From the NCBI RefSeq assembly GCF_002953735.1, contig NZ_CP025536.1:502001-566000 (forward strand): DNA of 64,000 nucleotides, read 5' to 3'. Below are positions 1 through 9,712 of this stretch, piece by piece; positions within the stretch are counted from its first letter, which is position 1; every line of letters begins with the position of its first letter. The position numbers were made by a program, and so were the translations under genes. The DNA is from Streptococcus pluranimalium. GTDB lineage: Bacteria > Bacillota > Bacilli > Lactobacillales > Streptococcaceae. The notes under the pieces are model-generated. The model was not told the origin of the DNA, did not search any database, and saw only the letters and a list, made by a program, of their open reading frames with translations.

Positions 1-459
1 ATCGAAGAGTTTACTCATCCATTTTTCAAATGGCAATTTCACCAAGAGGCTGCTAACGAGGTTCTTAACGAACTTGCAGAGGAAGACACCAACGAACAGG
101 ATAAGACCAGCTGCTACAGCATTTGGTAAGAAACCAAAGAATTTAGCAAACATGTTTGAGATTGGATCAACCACACTTGATACTCCAAGACCAGAAAGGA
201 TAGCTGGTAGGAAGAACACGATAACTAAGAAATAGGCAAATTGACCAAAGCCTTTAACGAGAGCTTTCTCGTCTTGTGTTGGTTTTACCAATCCCCATTT
301 TGATAATTTAGCGACAGGAGCTAATTTTGTAAGACCTTTGATGACCAACTTTTTAACAAGAGCAGCTACGATAAGGGCTACAAGGATTAAAACGATGATA
401 CGAATGGCACCTGGAAGAGCTCCAAAGATAGATTCTGTGAATCTAGATAATGTATCCAT
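1..459 (-). CDS. Membrane protein with conserved TM-helix repeats, mechanosensitive-channel-like (partial, 3' end outside window)
   Basis: Reading the minus strand from ATG at 459 gives 153 codons open to the window edge, so the C-terminus is missing. The start is supported by an AGGAGG-like site about 8 nt upstream. The product begins MDTLSRFTESIFGALPGAI and has at least three hydrophobic segments (about residues 15-35, 70-92 and 110-130) separated by Lys-rich stretches. This pattern resembles the conserved TM-helix repeat found in small MscS-related or CmpX-like proteins. The family assignment is by pattern only and the pore-lining region cannot be checked. It is transcribed divergently from ybeY. 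Confidence 0.6.
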   Translation of the reverse strand, partial: MDTLSRFTESIFGALPGAIRIIVLILVALIVAALVKKLVIKGLTKLAPVAKLSKWGLVKPTQDEKALVKGFGQFAYFLVIVFFLPAILSGLGVSSVVDPISNMFAKFFGFLPNAVAAGLILFVGVFLCKFVKNLVSSLLVKLPFEKWMSKLFD

Positions 460-578
460 AATGATACCTCCTAAAAATATTTCCACAACTAGCATATCAT
501 GATGCTCTATAATTCACAAAGGAAATGATTTTATTATCAAAGTATCTGTAGACGTATAGAGAGCTTCCCTAGGATTTA

Positions 579-587
579 TGGTATAAT
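579..587 (+). promoter_or_regulatory. Extended -10 promoter upstream of ybeY
   Basis: TGG followed by TATAAT (TATAAT at 582-587) is an extended -10 element in the divergent spacer. No good -35 lies at the right distance. It probably drives ybeY-dgkA, which would leave a 5' UTR of about 65 nt. Confidence 0.5.
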
Positions 588-659
588 GAGAAGACTATAA
601 GAATTTGAAAGAAAGGATAAAATCGCACTTTAGATGAAGTGATGATTAGTATCTAACAT

Positions 660-1157
660 ATGTATGTAGAGATGATTGACGAGACGGGACAAGTCTCCGA
701 AGAGATCAAGAAGCAAACACTTGATTTGCTTGAATTTGCGGCTGAAAAAACTGGGAAAGCTGACAAGGAAATGGCTGTTACTTTTGTGACTAATGAGCGC
801 AGTCACGAGTTAAATTTGGAGTATCGTGATACGGATCGCCCAACAGACGTTATCAGCTTGGAGTATAAACCAGAAAATCCTATCATTTTTGATGAGGAGG
901 ATTTGGCAGAAAATCCTGAGTTAGCTGAGATGATGGAAGAGTTTGATGCCTATATTGGTGAGCTTTTTATTTCCATCGATAAGGCGCGTGAGCAAGCTGA
1001 GGAGTATGGGCATTCTTTTGAGCGTGAAATGGGATTCTTGGCCGTTCATGGATTCCTTCATATCAATGGTTATGACCATTACACACCGGAAGAAGAAGCA
1101 GAGATGTTTGGACTACAGGAAGAGATTTTAAGCGCCTATGGACTCACAAGACAATAA
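660..1157 (+). CDS. ybeY: Endoribonuclease YbeY, rRNA maturation factor
   Basis: This 165-residue cytoplasmic metalloenzyme family processes the 3' end of 16S rRNA and takes part in ribosome quality control. The zinc motif H-x3-H-x5-H is visible as [11 protein letters not shown] near residues 130-140, preceded by the family segment with TDVISLEY. The start [11 protein letters not shown] matches streptococcal homologs as I remember them. No convincing Shine-Dalgarno precedes it, and the nearest purine-rich stretch is over 40 nt away. The 3' end overlaps dgkA by 20 nt, which indicates translational coupling. Length is normal. Confidence 0.95.
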   Translation: MYVEMIDETGQVSEEIKKQTLDLLEFAAEKTGKADKEMAVTFVTNERSHELNLEYRDTDRPTDVISLEYKPENPIIFDEEDLAENPELAEMMEEFDAYIGELFISIDKAREQAEEYGHSFEREMGFLAVHGFLHINGYDHYTPEEEAEMFGLQEEILSAYGLTRQ

Positions 1158-1539
1158 GCAAAAAAAATGGAAAAACCGAACCCTAACAGCTAGCATGGAG
1201 TTTGCCATAACTGGGGTGGTCAACGCCTATAAGGAAGAGCGTAATATGCGTAAGCACATGATTTCGGCTCTTCTAGCAATTATAGCAGGACTTGTTTTTC
1301 AAATTTCAGCCCTAGAGTGGTTGTTTTTACTCCTAAGTATCTTTTTGGTAATTTCTTTTGAGATTATCAATTCAGCCATCGAAAATGTCGTGGACTTGGC
1401 GAGTGATTACCATTTCTCCATGTTGGCAAAAAATGCTAAAGACATGGCTGCGGGAGCGGTTTTGGTGATTTCGGTCTATGCCTTAATAACTGGCTTAATC
1501 ATCTTTGTTCCCAAGATGTGGAACCTGGTTTTTGGATAA
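1138..1539 (+). CDS. dgkA: Undecaprenol kinase / diacylglycerol kinase, DgkA family
   Basis: A 133-residue integral membrane kinase with three hydrophobic helices. The Gram-positive branch mainly phosphorylates undecaprenol to recycle the cell-wall lipid carrier. The signature [13 protein letters not shown] in the second helix and a conserved Lys/Asp-rich loop ([20 protein letters not shown]) identify the family. The start at 1138 lies inside ybeY with AGGAAG about 15 nt upstream. It sits between ybeY and era, a common streptococcal arrangement. Confidence 0.93.
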   Translation: MDSQDNKQKKWKNRTLTASMEFAITGVVNAYKEERNMRKHMISALLAIIAGLVFQISALEWLFLLLSIFLVISFEIINSAIENVVDLASDYHFSMLAKNAKDMAAGAVLVISVYALITGLIIFVPKMWNLVFG

Positions 1540-1604
1540 ACTATAGAATTGTGTTTGATAGTTGACTATCAGACAGTTAGTGAATAAAAGAAAGAAAAGA
1601 ATTT

Positions 1605-2504
1605 ATGTCATTTAAAAGTGGATTTGTGGCGATTTTAGGTCGTCCAAACGTTGGAAAATCAACCTTTTTGAATTATGTCATGGGGCAAAAAATTGCTATC
1701 ATGAGTGATAAGGCGCAAACAACGCGCAATAAAATCATGGGGATCTATACTACAGATACTGAACAAATCGTTTTTATCGATACGCCAGGGATTCATAAAC
1801 CTAAGACAGCCTTGGGGGACTTCATGGTAGAATCTGCCTACAGTACCCTTCGTGAAGTGGAAACAGTTCTTTTTATGGTGCCAGCAGATGAAGCGCGTGG
1901 TAAGGGTGACGATATGATTATTGAACGCCTAAAAGCGGCTAAAGTTCCTGTCATCTTGGTGATTAACAAGATTGATAAGGTGCATCCTGAGCAGCTCTTG
2001 GCACAGATTGATGATTTTAAAGACCAAATGGACTTTAAAGAAATCGTTCCGATCTCAGCGACACAAGGGAATAATGTCAATCGTCTGATGGAAATCCTTA
2101 AAGATAATCTTGAGGAAGGTTTCCAATATTTCCCAGAAGATCAGATTACCGATCATCCAGAGCGTTTCTTAGTTTCCGAAATGATCCGCGAAAAAGTCCT
2201 TCATTTAACCCAACAAGAAGTTCCGCACTCTATCGCCGTGGTTGTTGATTCTATGAAACGTGATGAGGACACAGATAAGGTTCATATCCGCGCAACCATT
2301 ATGGTTGAACGTGACAGCCAAAAAGGGATTGTCATCGGTAAACAAGGTGCCATGCTCAAGAAAATAGGAACCATGGCTCGTCGTGACATCGAACTCATGC
2401 TAGGAGATAAGGTTTTCCTCGAAACCTGGGTCAAGGTCAAGAAAAACTGGCGTGATAAGAAGCTTGATTTAGCAGATTTTGGTTATAATCAGAAAGAGTA
2501 TTAA
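1605..2504 (+). CDS. era: GTPase Era
   Basis: A 299-residue Ras-like GTPase of the family that binds 16S rRNA and assists 30S assembly. The G1 loop GRPNVGKS is at residues 12-19, DTPG and NKID are present, and the C-terminal KH domain contains [13 protein letters not shown]. The length is typical. A GAAAGAAAAG purine stretch precedes the ATG. The spacer before it contains a perfect GATAGT-TG-ACTATC palindrome, so era may have its own weak promoter as well as read-through from dgkA. Confidence 0.97.
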   Translation: MSFKSGFVAILGRPNVGKSTFLNYVMGQKIAIMSDKAQTTRNKIMGIYTTDTEQIVFIDTPGIHKPKTALGDFMVESAYSTLREVETVLFMVPADEARGKGDDMIIERLKAAKVPVILVINKIDKVHPEQLLAQIDDFKDQMDFKEIVPISATQGNNVNRLMEILKDNLEEGFQYFPEDQITDHPERFLVSEMIREKVLHLTQQEVPHSIAVVVDSMKRDEDTDKVHIRATIMVERDSQKGIVIGKQGAMLKKIGTMARRDIELMLGDKVFLETWVKVKKNWRDKKLDLADFGYNQKEY

Positions 2505-2526
2505 AAACATCTGGGAGATGTTTTTA
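2504..2526 (+). terminator. Intrinsic terminator after era
   Basis: AAAACATCT-ggg-AGATGTTTTT forms a stem of about 9 bp followed directly by a T-run just after the era stop codon. Confidence 0.8.
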
Positions 2527-2641
2527 ACCCGAGCCCGAAAATGAAACAGCGAGGTCGGGGAAGTGACTTCAATAGCCCGCCGACCTTGAAATAAAAAACT
2601 GTAGCACATCGTTTTACGAGATGTTCTTGAAAGGATTCAAT

Positions 2642-3118
2642 ATGTCACAAGATTATATTTCCTATATCCGCTCCAAAGTTGGGCATGACAAGGTGATTAT
2701 CAACTTTGCTGGGGGCATTTTGGCAAATCAGGACGGAAAAGTTCTTCTCCAGCTGAGAGGTGATAAAAAAACTTGGGCAATTCCGGGTGGTGCCATGGAG
2801 TTGGGGGAATCCTCACTTGATACAGCTGTTCGTGAGTTTTATGAAGAAACAGGGATTGAGGTCCAAGTCAAGCGTTTGTTGAATGTCTATACAAATTTTG
2901 ACGAAGTCTATCCCAACGGTGACCAAGTCCAAACAGTTGTTTTCATTTATGAACTGACAGCGACAGAGATTGGAGATATCAGTGATTTTCATAATGAAGA
3001 AACGCTGAAAGTAGCCTTTTTTACAAAAGAAGAAATTGACCAGCTAGAGAGTATTTCTGATAAACATCGTTTGATGTTAAAAGAATATTTTGCCAATGAC
3101 TTTCAGTTAGGACGATAA
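2642..3118 (+). CDS. NUDIX hydrolase (first of three)
   Basis: A 158-residue NUDIX-family pyrophosphohydrolase; the substrate cannot be read from the sequence. The Nudix box is intact (GGAMELGESSLDTAVREF followed by YEETGIEV, about residues 45-70). An in-frame ATG exists 21 nt upstream (2621), but I chose 2642 because AAAGGA sits just upstream and because MSQDYISYIRSKVG aligns with the next gene. The two proteins are tandem paralogs of the same length, separated by only 12 nt if the second starts at ATC (3131). Confidence 0.9.
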   Translation: MSQDYISYIRSKVGHDKVIINFAGGILANQDGKVLLQLRGDKKTWAIPGGAMELGESSLDTAVREFYEETGIEVQVKRLLNVYTNFDEVYPNGDQVQTVVFIYELTATEIGDISDFHNEETLKVAFFTKEEIDQLESISDKHRLMLKEYFANDFQLGR

Positions 3119-3130
3119 AGGAGTGCTGAA

Positions 3131-3607
3131 ATCCCGCTAGATTATGTTTCCTATATCCGGTCCAAAGTGGGTCAGGATAAGATTTTTCTCAATTTTGCTG
3201 CAGGTATTTTATGTGATGAGGATGGCAGAGTTCTCTTGCAATTAAGGGGAGACAGTCAAAATTGGGGTGTTATTGCTGGCATCATGGAATTGGGCGAAAG
3301 TTCGGCAGATGCTGTGGTTCGTGAATTTTTTGAAGAAACAGGTATTCTTGTCGAACCGGTCAAACTGTTAAATGTTCACACAAACTTTGAAACAGTGTTT
3401 CCAAATGGTGATGCAGCTCAAACAGTGGGTGTTTTATACCAAGTAAGGGCGACCAAATTATATTCCATTGACCACTTTGCAAATGAGGAGACCCTTCAGT
3501 TAGCTTTCTTTTCGGCAGAAGAGATTGCAAATTTAGACCTATTCAGCTCGCAACAAAAGGTGATGCTAGAAGAGTATTTTTCAGGACAATTCCAAGTAGG
3601 ACGATAG
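3131..3607 (+). CDS. NUDIX hydrolase (second; apparent ATC start)
   Basis: This is a paralog of the preceding gene with an intact Nudix box (GIMELGESSADAVVREFF then EETG). The reading frame is open from the upstream stop (3116-3118). It encodes I-P-L-D-Y-V-S-Y-I-R-S-K-V-G, matching MSQDYISYIRSKVG of the neighbour, but the codon at the expected start is ATC. AAAGGAG lies 7 nt before that ATC. Starting at ATC gives 158 residues, exactly the paralog's length. The first conventional start is GTG at 3167, which would remove 12 conserved residues and lacks a good ribosome site. Either non-canonical initiation or a start-loss mutation is possible. Confidence 0.8.
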   Translation: MPLDYVSYIRSKVGQDKIFLNFAAGILCDEDGRVLLQLRGDSQNWGVIAGIMELGESSADAVVREFFEETGILVEPVKLLNVHTNFETVFPNGDAAQTVGVLYQVRATKLYSIDHFANEETLQLAFFSAEEIANLDLFSSQQKVMLEEYFSGQFQVGR

Positions 3608-3616
3608 AGGAGACCT

Positions 3617-4090
3617 ATGCCACGTAGTGAAGATGTGATTTTAACCAATATGTGTCTGGTTGAGGACAAGGACGATAATTGTGTCGTTCAAATCAGAGAT
3701 CCCAAGCGTTATGATTGGTCTGGAGCTGTCTTTCCAGGTGGTCATATTGAAAAAGGTGAAAGCCTACACGATGCTGTCGTTCGTGAAGTTTTAGAAGAGA
3801 CTGGTTTAACCATTTCAAATCCTGAACTGGTTGGGGTCAAACACTTTCAAACGAGGGGAGACAAGATTAGATACTTGGTCTTCTTATATCGAACATCTGA
3901 TTTTTTAGGGACGCTGACTTCTTCTGAAGAAGGGGAAGTCAAGTGGGTGTCTCGCCAGGACTTATTGGCAGGCAAAATTGACTTAGCAGATTCCATGGAC
4001 GAGATGTTTCCTGTTTTCTTCGATCAGACGTCATCTGAACTCTTTTATGAACGGAATGATAATGATGACTTAGTAAGGAAGTATTTTTAA
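3617..4090 (+). CDS. NUDIX hydrolase, 8-oxo-dGTP diphosphatase-like (MutT/MutX type)
   Basis: A 157-residue protein with a complete Nudix box (GGHIEKGESLHDAVVREV then LEETGLTI). The N-terminus (ILTNMCLVEDKDDNCVVQIRD) resembles streptococcal MutX-like sanitisation enzymes that hydrolyse oxidised dGTP. It starts at ATG 3617 with AGAGGAGA just upstream, 9 nt after the second NUDIX gene, so the three probably form one transcription unit. The specific substrate is inferred from similarity only. Confidence 0.85.
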   Translation: MPRSEDVILTNMCLVEDKDDNCVVQIRDPKRYDWSGAVFPGGHIEKGESLHDAVVREVLEETGLTISNPELVGVKHFQTRGDKIRYLVFLYRTSDFLGTLTSSEEGEVKWVSRQDLLAGKIDLADSMDEMFPVFFDQTSSELFYERNDNDDLVRKYF

Positions 4091-4110
4091 GAGTTTAAAA
4101 GGGAGCAAAA

Positions 4111-4521
4111 ATGAATAAATCGAACCAAACTATCAAGCAATCCTATAGTGACGAGCTCGCTGAAAGAAGAACAGCTCTCGCACAAAATCGTTCATTTTTA
4201 GCAACTGAAAGAACATTTGCAGCCTGGATTCGAACAGGCTTTTCTTTAGCAGGTGTTGGCATTTCGTTTGCCTCATTTTTGCAAGGGGTGACTAGTGAGC
4301 TTGTCGCTAATAGCATTGGAATTATGCTAGATTTGTTAGGAATGCTAACCTTTGTTTATGCATGGATAGAGTACAAAATGAGCTATCATTTTATTAAAAA
4401 TATTTATGATGAGGCAACTATTCCTAGACAGCAATTTCGTCTTAATTTTATCTATGGAACAGTTTTAATAACTGTTCTTTTGCTAATCAGTATTTTGGGA
4501 TTAATTATTATAGTTTTTTAA
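4111..4521 (+). CDS. DUF202 (YidH-like) small membrane protein
   Basis: 136 residues. The segment LAERRTALAQNRSFLATERT followed by FAAWIRTGFSLAGVGISF is characteristic of DUF202 proteins, whose function is unknown. Three hydrophobic helices are visible (about residues 45-62, 70-90 and 112-135). AAGGGAG precedes the ATG. It follows the NUDIX cluster by 20 nt and may be co-transcribed with it. Confidence 0.85.
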   Translation: MNKSNQTIKQSYSDELAERRTALAQNRSFLATERTFAAWIRTGFSLAGVGISFASFLQGVTSELVANSIGIMLDLLGMLTFVYAWIEYKMSYHFIKNIYDEATIPRQQFRLNFIYGTVLITVLLLISILGLIIIVF

Positions 4522-4679
4522 TCTTGTATTGAACAAAACCAGCGAGTGTCATTGAAGTCGCCTACGACACTGTGAAAAAAGATCATACTTCCTAGATGCT
4601 TGAGGTATCGTCGTCAGTATTCCTATTGCTAGTAAATATTAATTTAAGAAAGGAAAGAGTATTGTAAGTTGATCTGAAC

Positions 4680-4751
4680 CCGAGCGAAAAGCTCGGAAAT
4701 TAGATAGAACTCCTTGTGTGCTGACACACTTCGGTCGTTCTCCTAAATTTC
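4680..4751. other. Structured intergenic element upstream of mutM
   Basis: The 263-bp spacer contains a CCGAGC/GCTCGG hairpin (4680-4685 with 4691-4696). Directly after it comes a nested stem: GAAATT...AATTTC (4696-4701 with 4746-4751), GAAC...GTTC (4707-4710 with 4737-4740) and GTGTG-ctga-CACAC (4716-4729). No gene was seen. It could be a processed RNA structure, a terminator for the upstream genes or an intergenic repeat. Confidence 0.45.
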
Positions 4752-4784
4752 AGTCGCTTTTTTGTCGCTCTTGGTATCGTTATT

Positions 4785-5615
4785 ATGCCTGAACTTCCTG
4801 AGGTTGAGACGGTTCGTCGTGGTTTGGAGAAGCATGTGGTTGGAAAGTCTATCCAAGACATTCGCTTTGCTTTTGCTAAGATTGCGGTGACGGGGGTAGA
4901 TTCTTTTCGTCCATTAATTGATGGTCAGATGACTATTCAAGCCATGCGCCGTCGTGGAAAATATTTGATTTTTGATTTTGGTCATTTGCTATTGATTTCG
5001 CACTTGCGGATGGAGGGCAAGTATCTCATGTTTGAGAATCAAGAGAGTATTCCTAATAACAAGCATTTTCATGTCTTTTTCACCTTTACAGATCAGTCTG
5101 TCTTGATTTATCAAGATGTGCGTAAGTTTGGGACTATGGAGATACTTTTGCCGTCGCAAGAAGAAGCCTATTTCAACGCTAAGAAATTAGGTCCTGAGCC
5201 AACCAAGAAAACCTTTAAATACGCTCCTTTCGAGCGAGCTCTGCTATCGTCTCCTAAAAAAATCAAGCCCTATCTTTTGGATCAATCCCTGGTAGCAGGC
5301 TTGGGAAATATCTATGTGGATGAGGTGCTCTGGGCAGCCAAGGTGCATCCATTGCGGATCAGCTCTGGTCTCAAAAAAGCTGAAATCAAACGTCTGCATG
5401 ATGAAACGATTCGTATCTTGCAGTTAGGTATTGAAAAGGGTGGGTCAACTATTCGGACTTATCGCAATGCTTTGGGCGAAGATGGAACCATGCAGCAGTT
5501 TTTAAAGGTCTATGGCATGACAGGTCAACCTTGTCCGCGTTGTGGAACTGCAATTGTTAAAATTCAAGTAGGAGGAAGGGGCAGTCACTATTGTCCCAAG
5601 TGCCAAAAACTATGA
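4785..5615 (+). CDS. mutM: Formamidopyrimidine-DNA glycosylase (Fpg/MutM)
   Basis: A 276-residue base-excision repair glycosylase that removes 8-oxoguanine and formamidopyrimidines. The catalytic N-terminus [13 protein letters not shown] (Pro2 nucleophile, Glu3), the [12 protein letters not shown] segment, and a C-terminal zinc finger with CPRC and CPKC pairs are all intact. It overlaps coaE by 4 nt (ATGA). The neighbouring NUDIX sanitisation gene (3617-4090) targets the same type of oxidative lesion, though it is separated by the spacer. Confidence 0.97.
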   Translation: MPELPEVETVRRGLEKHVVGKSIQDIRFAFAKIAVTGVDSFRPLIDGQMTIQAMRRRGKYLIFDFGHLLLISHLRMEGKYLMFENQESIPNNKHFHVFFTFTDQSVLIYQDVRKFGTMEILLPSQEEAYFNAKKLGPEPTKKTFKYAPFERALLSSPKKIKPYLLDQSLVAGLGNIYVDEVLWAAKVHPLRISSGLKKAEIKRLHDETIRILQLGIEKGGSTIRTYRNALGEDGTMQQFLKVYGMTGQPCPRCGTAIVKIQVGGRGSHYCPKCQKL

Positions 5616-6214
5616 CTAAGACCATTGGAATTACTGGCGGCATTGCTTCAGGCAAGTCAACGGTGACAAACTATTTACGCCAAAAAGGCTTCCAAGTCAT
5701 TGATGCGGACGCTGTCGTCCATGAGCTTCAGGCTAAGGGAGGCAAACTCTATGATATCTTAGTAGATTTTTATGGGAATAAAATCCTAGCTCCTGATGGC
5801 CAATTGGATAGACAAGCTCTGTCTGAGCAATTTTTCTCGGATGATACTGTTCGTGCTCAGGTGTCAGCTTTGCAGAATACTATTATTCGGCAGGAACTGC
5901 TGGCGAGACGTGACGCCTTACTGCAAAAACATGAAGTGGTTTTCATGGATATTCCGCTCTTGTTTGAATTGGATTATCAAAGCCAGCTCGACCAAGTCTG
6001 GCTTGTTTACCTTGATCCCGCGCAGCAGTTGAACCGTCTCATGAAGCGAAATAACTATTCAGAAGAACAGGCTCGAAAACGCATAGCAACGCAGCTTTCT
6101 TTAGACGAAAAAAGGCACTTGGCTGATCGGATAATCGATAATAGTGGTGATTTATCCATGACTTATGAGCTGGTGGATGATTTGTTAGAGGAAGTGTGTC
6201 ATGTCGAAAAGTAA
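5612..6214 (+). CDS. coaE: Dephospho-CoA kinase
   Basis: This enzyme catalyses the last step of coenzyme A synthesis, ATP-dependent phosphorylation of dephospho-CoA. The P-loop GGIASGKST is at residues 9-17, and the family segments DADAVVHEL and MDIPLLFE are present. I prefer ATG 5612, which overlaps the mutM stop as ATGA, over a TTG 21 nt upstream, because [10 protein letters not shown] is the normal family N-terminus. Length is about 200 residues, as usual. Translational coupling to mutM is likely. Confidence 0.95.
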   Translation: MTKTIGITGGIASGKSTVTNYLRQKGFQVIDADAVVHELQAKGGKLYDILVDFYGNKILAPDGQLDRQALSEQFFSDDTVRAQVSALQNTIIRQELLARRDALLQKHEVVFMDIPLLFELDYQSQLDQVWLVYLDPAQQLNRLMKRNNYSEEQARKRIATQLSLDEKRHLADRIIDNSGDLSMTYELVDDLLEEVCHVEK

Positions 6215-6845
6215 GGTGATTCCGCTCATGCCGTGGACGGCAGAGGGTTTCTGGGATTTTAATCCTAAATCTTTGGTGGTTTTAGTGATTGGTCTGGTTT
6301 TATTTGGATTAGGAGAAGCTTGCCTGGTTCTGGCAAATCTGGGGTCAACACCCTGGACAGTCTTATCACAAGGCTTATCACAACAATTTCAGATTCCCTT
6401 AGGGTTTATGACCTTTATCATTTCTGGTTTGGCGCTTTTATCATGGATTCCGATTAGGATTAAACCGGGTATTGGAACTGTTTTGAATATGATTATCATT
6501 GCTTGGGTATTAGGCATGGTTGTCGAGACAGTTGATGGTCCAGAATCTTTGTTGGGTCGTGTGGTTTTGACCTTTATTGGAATCTTTCTGGTAGGTTTGG
6601 CCTCATCCATCTATCTGACTTGTCATATGGGTGCTGGGCCTCGTGATGGTCTCATGGTTGGTCTTTGCCAATTGACTGGCTGGCGTGTGTCGGTTGTTAG
6701 AACTGGGATTGAAGTAACTGTTAGCCTCTTAGGTTGGTTACTTGGTGGCACCTTGGGCATCGGTACCGTGCTATTTGCTATTGGTTGGGCCATGCAGTTT
6801 TCTTTAACACTTCTTTTGACATTTTTCGGGGAGACAAAGGCCTAA
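6201..6845 (+). CDS. YczE/YitT-like integral membrane protein
   Basis: 214 residues with about five hydrophobic segments and the motif [18 protein letters not shown] plus [14 protein letters not shown], typical of YczE-type membrane proteins whose function is poorly defined. It starts inside coaE, overlapping by 14 nt, so the mutM-coaE-yczE genes form a coupled unit. Confidence 0.8.
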   Translation: MSKSKVIPLMPWTAEGFWDFNPKSLVVLVIGLVLFGLGEACLVLANLGSTPWTVLSQGLSQQFQIPLGFMTFIISGLALLSWIPIRIKPGIGTVLNMIIIAWVLGMVVETVDGPESLLGRVVLTFIGIFLVGLASSIYLTCHMGAGPRDGLMVGLCQLTGWRVSVVRTGIEVTVSLLGWLLGGTLGIGTVLFAIGWAMQFSLTLLLTFFGETKA

Positions 6846-6907
6846 GCTGTCAGCCCTTGTGTTACAATAAAGATAATGAGATTCCACAGAACTATAGGAG
6901 AAAAAAG

Positions 6908-8383
6908 ATGACAGAAATTCAGGTTGGTGTTGGGAAAGAACCGATTATGATGCAGTTGAACATGCTAAATCGTCATGGGCTTATTGCAGGTGCAACAGGT
7001 ACTGGTAAAACAGTAACCTTGAAAGTTCTAGCTGAACAGTTGAGTTTAGCTGGTGTTCCAGTCTTTTTAGCAGATATTAAGGGTGATTTGACGAATATTG
7101 CTAAAGAAGGAGCTTTAACGGATAAGCTCAGTCAACGGTTGGAAAAAATTGGTTATAAGGATTTTGAACCACAAGCTTTTCCAGTACGTCTTTGGGATGT
7201 TTTAGGGCAAGCTGGACACCCAGTTAGAGCAACCATCAGCGAGATGGGGCCTTTGATGTTATCGCGCCTTTTAGGTCTCAATGATACGCAAGAAGGTATT
7301 TTAAATATTGTCTTTAAGATTGCGGATGAAAAAGGCTGGCTCTTAATTGATTTAAAAGACTTGCAGGCTATTTTAAAAGAAGTCTATGACCATGCCAGCG
7401 ATTATTCAGCGATTTATGGTAATATTGCCAAGCAATCGGTTTCGGCTATCCAACGCAGTCTCTTGGTTTTAGAACAAGAAGGTGGCGAGGTCTTTTTTGG
7501 TGAGCCGGCTTTGGAGTTGACAGACTTTATCGTGACTGATGATAAAGGACAAGGGATTGTTAATATCCTCAATGCAACCAAACTTTTTCAGTCTCCAACC
7601 CTCTATGCGACCTTTCTCATGTGGATGTTGGCTGAACTCTATGAAACCTTACCAGAAGTGGGTGATTTAGACAAGCCTAAGTTTGTTTTCTTCTTCGATG
7701 AAGCTCATCTCTTGTTTAAAGATGCCCCTAAAGCATTCGTGGAAAAAGTCGAACAAATGGTCCGTTTGATTCGTTCCAAAGGTGTGGGAATTTTCTTTAT
7801 CACACAAAATCCTTTGGACTTGCCAGAAAGTATCTTAGCTCAGCTGGGTAATCGTGTGCAGCACGCTCTTCGTGCCTACACACCTAAGGAAATCAAGGCG
7901 GTTAAAACGGCGGCAGATACCTTTAGACAAAATCCTGCCATTGATACTGCGGAAGCAATTACCAGTCTCGAAGTCGGGGAAGCACTGATCTCCTTCTTGA
8001 CTCCGGATGCTCAACCAGCGGTAGTGGAACGAGGGTTTATCATTCCACCAAAATCCAGTTTTGATGTCTTATCAGCCATGGAAATACAGGTGTTGATAAA
8101 TCAATCGGATCTGTATGATAAGTACACAGAAGCTGTTGATCGTGAATCTGCTTACGAAATCTTAGCTGCTAAAGTGGCAGACGAGGCTGCTCAAAAAGCT
8201 GCTGAAGACAAGAAAAAAGCTGATGAGAAGGCAGCTAAGGAAGCTGAGAAGGAAGAAAGACGCAGGGCGCGTAAGCCCAAGTCAGAATTTGAGAAAGCGC
8301 GTGATGCCTTTGTCAATTCAGCCATCCGAACCGTCAGCCGTGAGCTGGTTCGAGGTATCTTGGGCAGTTTGAGAAAACGGTAA
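6908..8383 (+). CDS. HerA-like helicase/ATPase, DUF853 family
   Basis: 491 residues from ATG 6908, preceded by AGGAGAAAA; the frame is open further upstream but that part overlaps yczE. Walker A GATGTGKT lies at residues 28-35 and the Walker B region is [12 protein letters not shown]. The C-terminus (about residues 415-470) is a highly charged Ala/Lys/Glu coiled-coil stretch followed by a basic tail. The DUF853 (YjgR-like) proteins are predicted DNA-translocating ATPases, but their role is not known. Confidence 0.85.
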   Translation: MTEIQVGVGKEPIMMQLNMLNRHGLIAGATGTGKTVTLKVLAEQLSLAGVPVFLADIKGDLTNIAKEGALTDKLSQRLEKIGYKDFEPQAFPVRLWDVLGQAGHPVRATISEMGPLMLSRLLGLNDTQEGILNIVFKIADEKGWLLIDLKDLQAILKEVYDHASDYSAIYGNIAKQSVSAIQRSLLVLEQEGGEVFFGEPALELTDFIVTDDKGQGIVNILNATKLFQSPTLYATFLMWMLAELYETLPEVGDLDKPKFVFFFDEAHLLFKDAPKAFVEKVEQMVRLIRSKGVGIFFITQNPLDLPESILAQLGNRVQHALRAYTPKEIKAVKTAADTFRQNPAIDTAEAITSLEVGEALISFLTPDAQPAVVERGFIIPPKSSFDVLSAMEIQVLINQSDLYDKYTEAVDRESAYEILAAKVADEAAQKAAEDKKKADEKAAKEAEKEERRRARKPKSEFEKARDAFVNSAIRTVSRELVRGILGSLRKR

Positions 8384-8500
8384 TGGTTTTTATGCTGTCA
8401 TCTCTTGGTGATAGGATTCCGTTTTAATAGGTTGATTTCATCGCTTTTTATAGCTATTTATGGTATAATAGTGGGCGTTGTTACAACATGTAGAAAGAAG

Positions 8501-9712
8501 ATGATTAGGATTCCTATAGCAGTTGATTGGAAAAAGAATCTCAAAATAGCTTGGTTCGGTAGTTTTCTTGCTGGAGCAAGCTTTTCACTTGTCATGCCAT
8601 TTATGCCTCTTTATGTGGAGCAATTAGGTGCTAAACCCGGTTTAGTTGAATTGTACTCTGGTTTGGCAGTTTCTCTATCTGCCCTTGCATCGGGTTTATT
8701 TGCTCCTATGTGGGGAAGGTTAGCCGACCGTTATGGACGTAAACCCATGATGATTCGTGCTAGTTTTGTCATGACTTTGACCATGGGGGGATTGGCTTTT
8801 GTCCATAGTGTTTTTTGGCTACTGGTTTTACGTCTTTTAAATGGAATGTTTGCTGGTTTTATCCCCAATTCCAATGCTTTGATTGCTTCACAAGCGCCGC
8901 AAGATAAGACGGGTTATGCTTTGGGAACCTTAGCCACTGGTGTTATCGGAGGTAGCTTGATTGGGCCGCTATTTGGTGGTTTTCTGGCTGAATTGATCGG
9001 TATCAAAAATGTCTTTCTCTTAGTCGGTTTTCTTCTCTTGATGGTTTGTCTGATGACGATTTTTATGATTGAAGAGGACTTTAAACCAGTCGCTCGAGTA
9101 GATGCTTGGTCAACTAAAGAATTATTTGATCGTATTAAAGATAAACAAATGCTTGTTGGGCTCTTTGTGACTAGCATGATTATCCAAATTTCTGCCCAGT
9201 CAGTGGCTCCTATTTTGACGCTTTATATCCGTCATTTAGGGCAAACTGAGAATCTCATGTTTGTTTCAGGTGCCATTGTTTCAGCATTGGGTTTTTCAAG
9301 TATGATTTCAAGTTCGCGACTTGGTAAAGCTGGTGATAGGATTGGGAATCACCGCCTGATTTTGATGGGATTGCTCTATTGTTCCATTATTTATCTCTTT
9401 CTAGCTAGGTCTGAAACCAGTTTAGAACTTGGTATTTGGCGCTTTCTCTTTGGCTTTGGGACAGGTGCTCTTATGCCTAGTGTTAATGCTTTATTGACTC
9501 GTTTGACACCTAAGGAAGGGATTTCTCGGATCTTTTCCTATAATCAGATGTTTACTAATTTTGGCCAGGTTATCGGTCCATTCGTTGGTTCTGCAGTGGC
9601 AGCTGGTATGGGTTACCGTTCAGTCTTTTATGTCACCAGTGCTATTGTCTTTTTCAATTTTATTTGGAGTCTTATTAACTTCAGAAAATATCTGACAACA
9701 AAGGAAATTTAA
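8501..9712 (+). CDS. MFS multidrug efflux transporter, PmrA-like
   Basis: 403 residues, 12 predicted membrane helices and the MFS loop motif GRLADRYGRKPMM after helix 2. The N-terminus (WKKNLKIAWFGSFLAGASFS) resembles pneumococcal PmrA, and the downstream order rpmG-secG-rnr-smpB is the same as next to pmrA. I chose ATG 8501 over an open frame beginning at 8405, because a TATAAT box lies at about 8464-8469 and AGAAAGAAG precedes 8501. The drug specificity is inferred. Confidence 0.85.
   Translation: MIRIPIAVDWKKNLKIAWFGSFLAGASFSLVMPFMPLYVEQLGAKPGLVELYSGLAVSLSALASGLFAPMWGRLADRYGRKPMMIRASFVMTLTMGGLAFVHSVFWLLVLRLLNGMFAGFIPNSNALIASQAPQDKTGYALGTLATGVIGGSLIGPLFGGFLAELIGIKNVFLLVGFLLLMVCLMTIFMIEEDFKPVARVDAWSTKELFDRIKDKQMLVGLFVTSMIIQISAQSVAPILTLYIRHLGQTENLMFVSGAIVSALGFSSMISSSRLGKAGDRIGNHRLILMGLLYCSIIYLFLARSETSLELGIWRFLFGFGTGALMPSVNALLTRLTPKEGISRIFSYNQMFTNFGQVIGPFVGSAVAAGMGYRSVFYVTSAIVFFNFIWSLINFRKYLTTKEI

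Noticed and set aside
6734..6907. 5' extension of the DUF853 ATPase into yczE
   Set aside because: The extension overlaps the membrane-protein gene in another frame; ATG 6908 has AGGAG and fits the family start.
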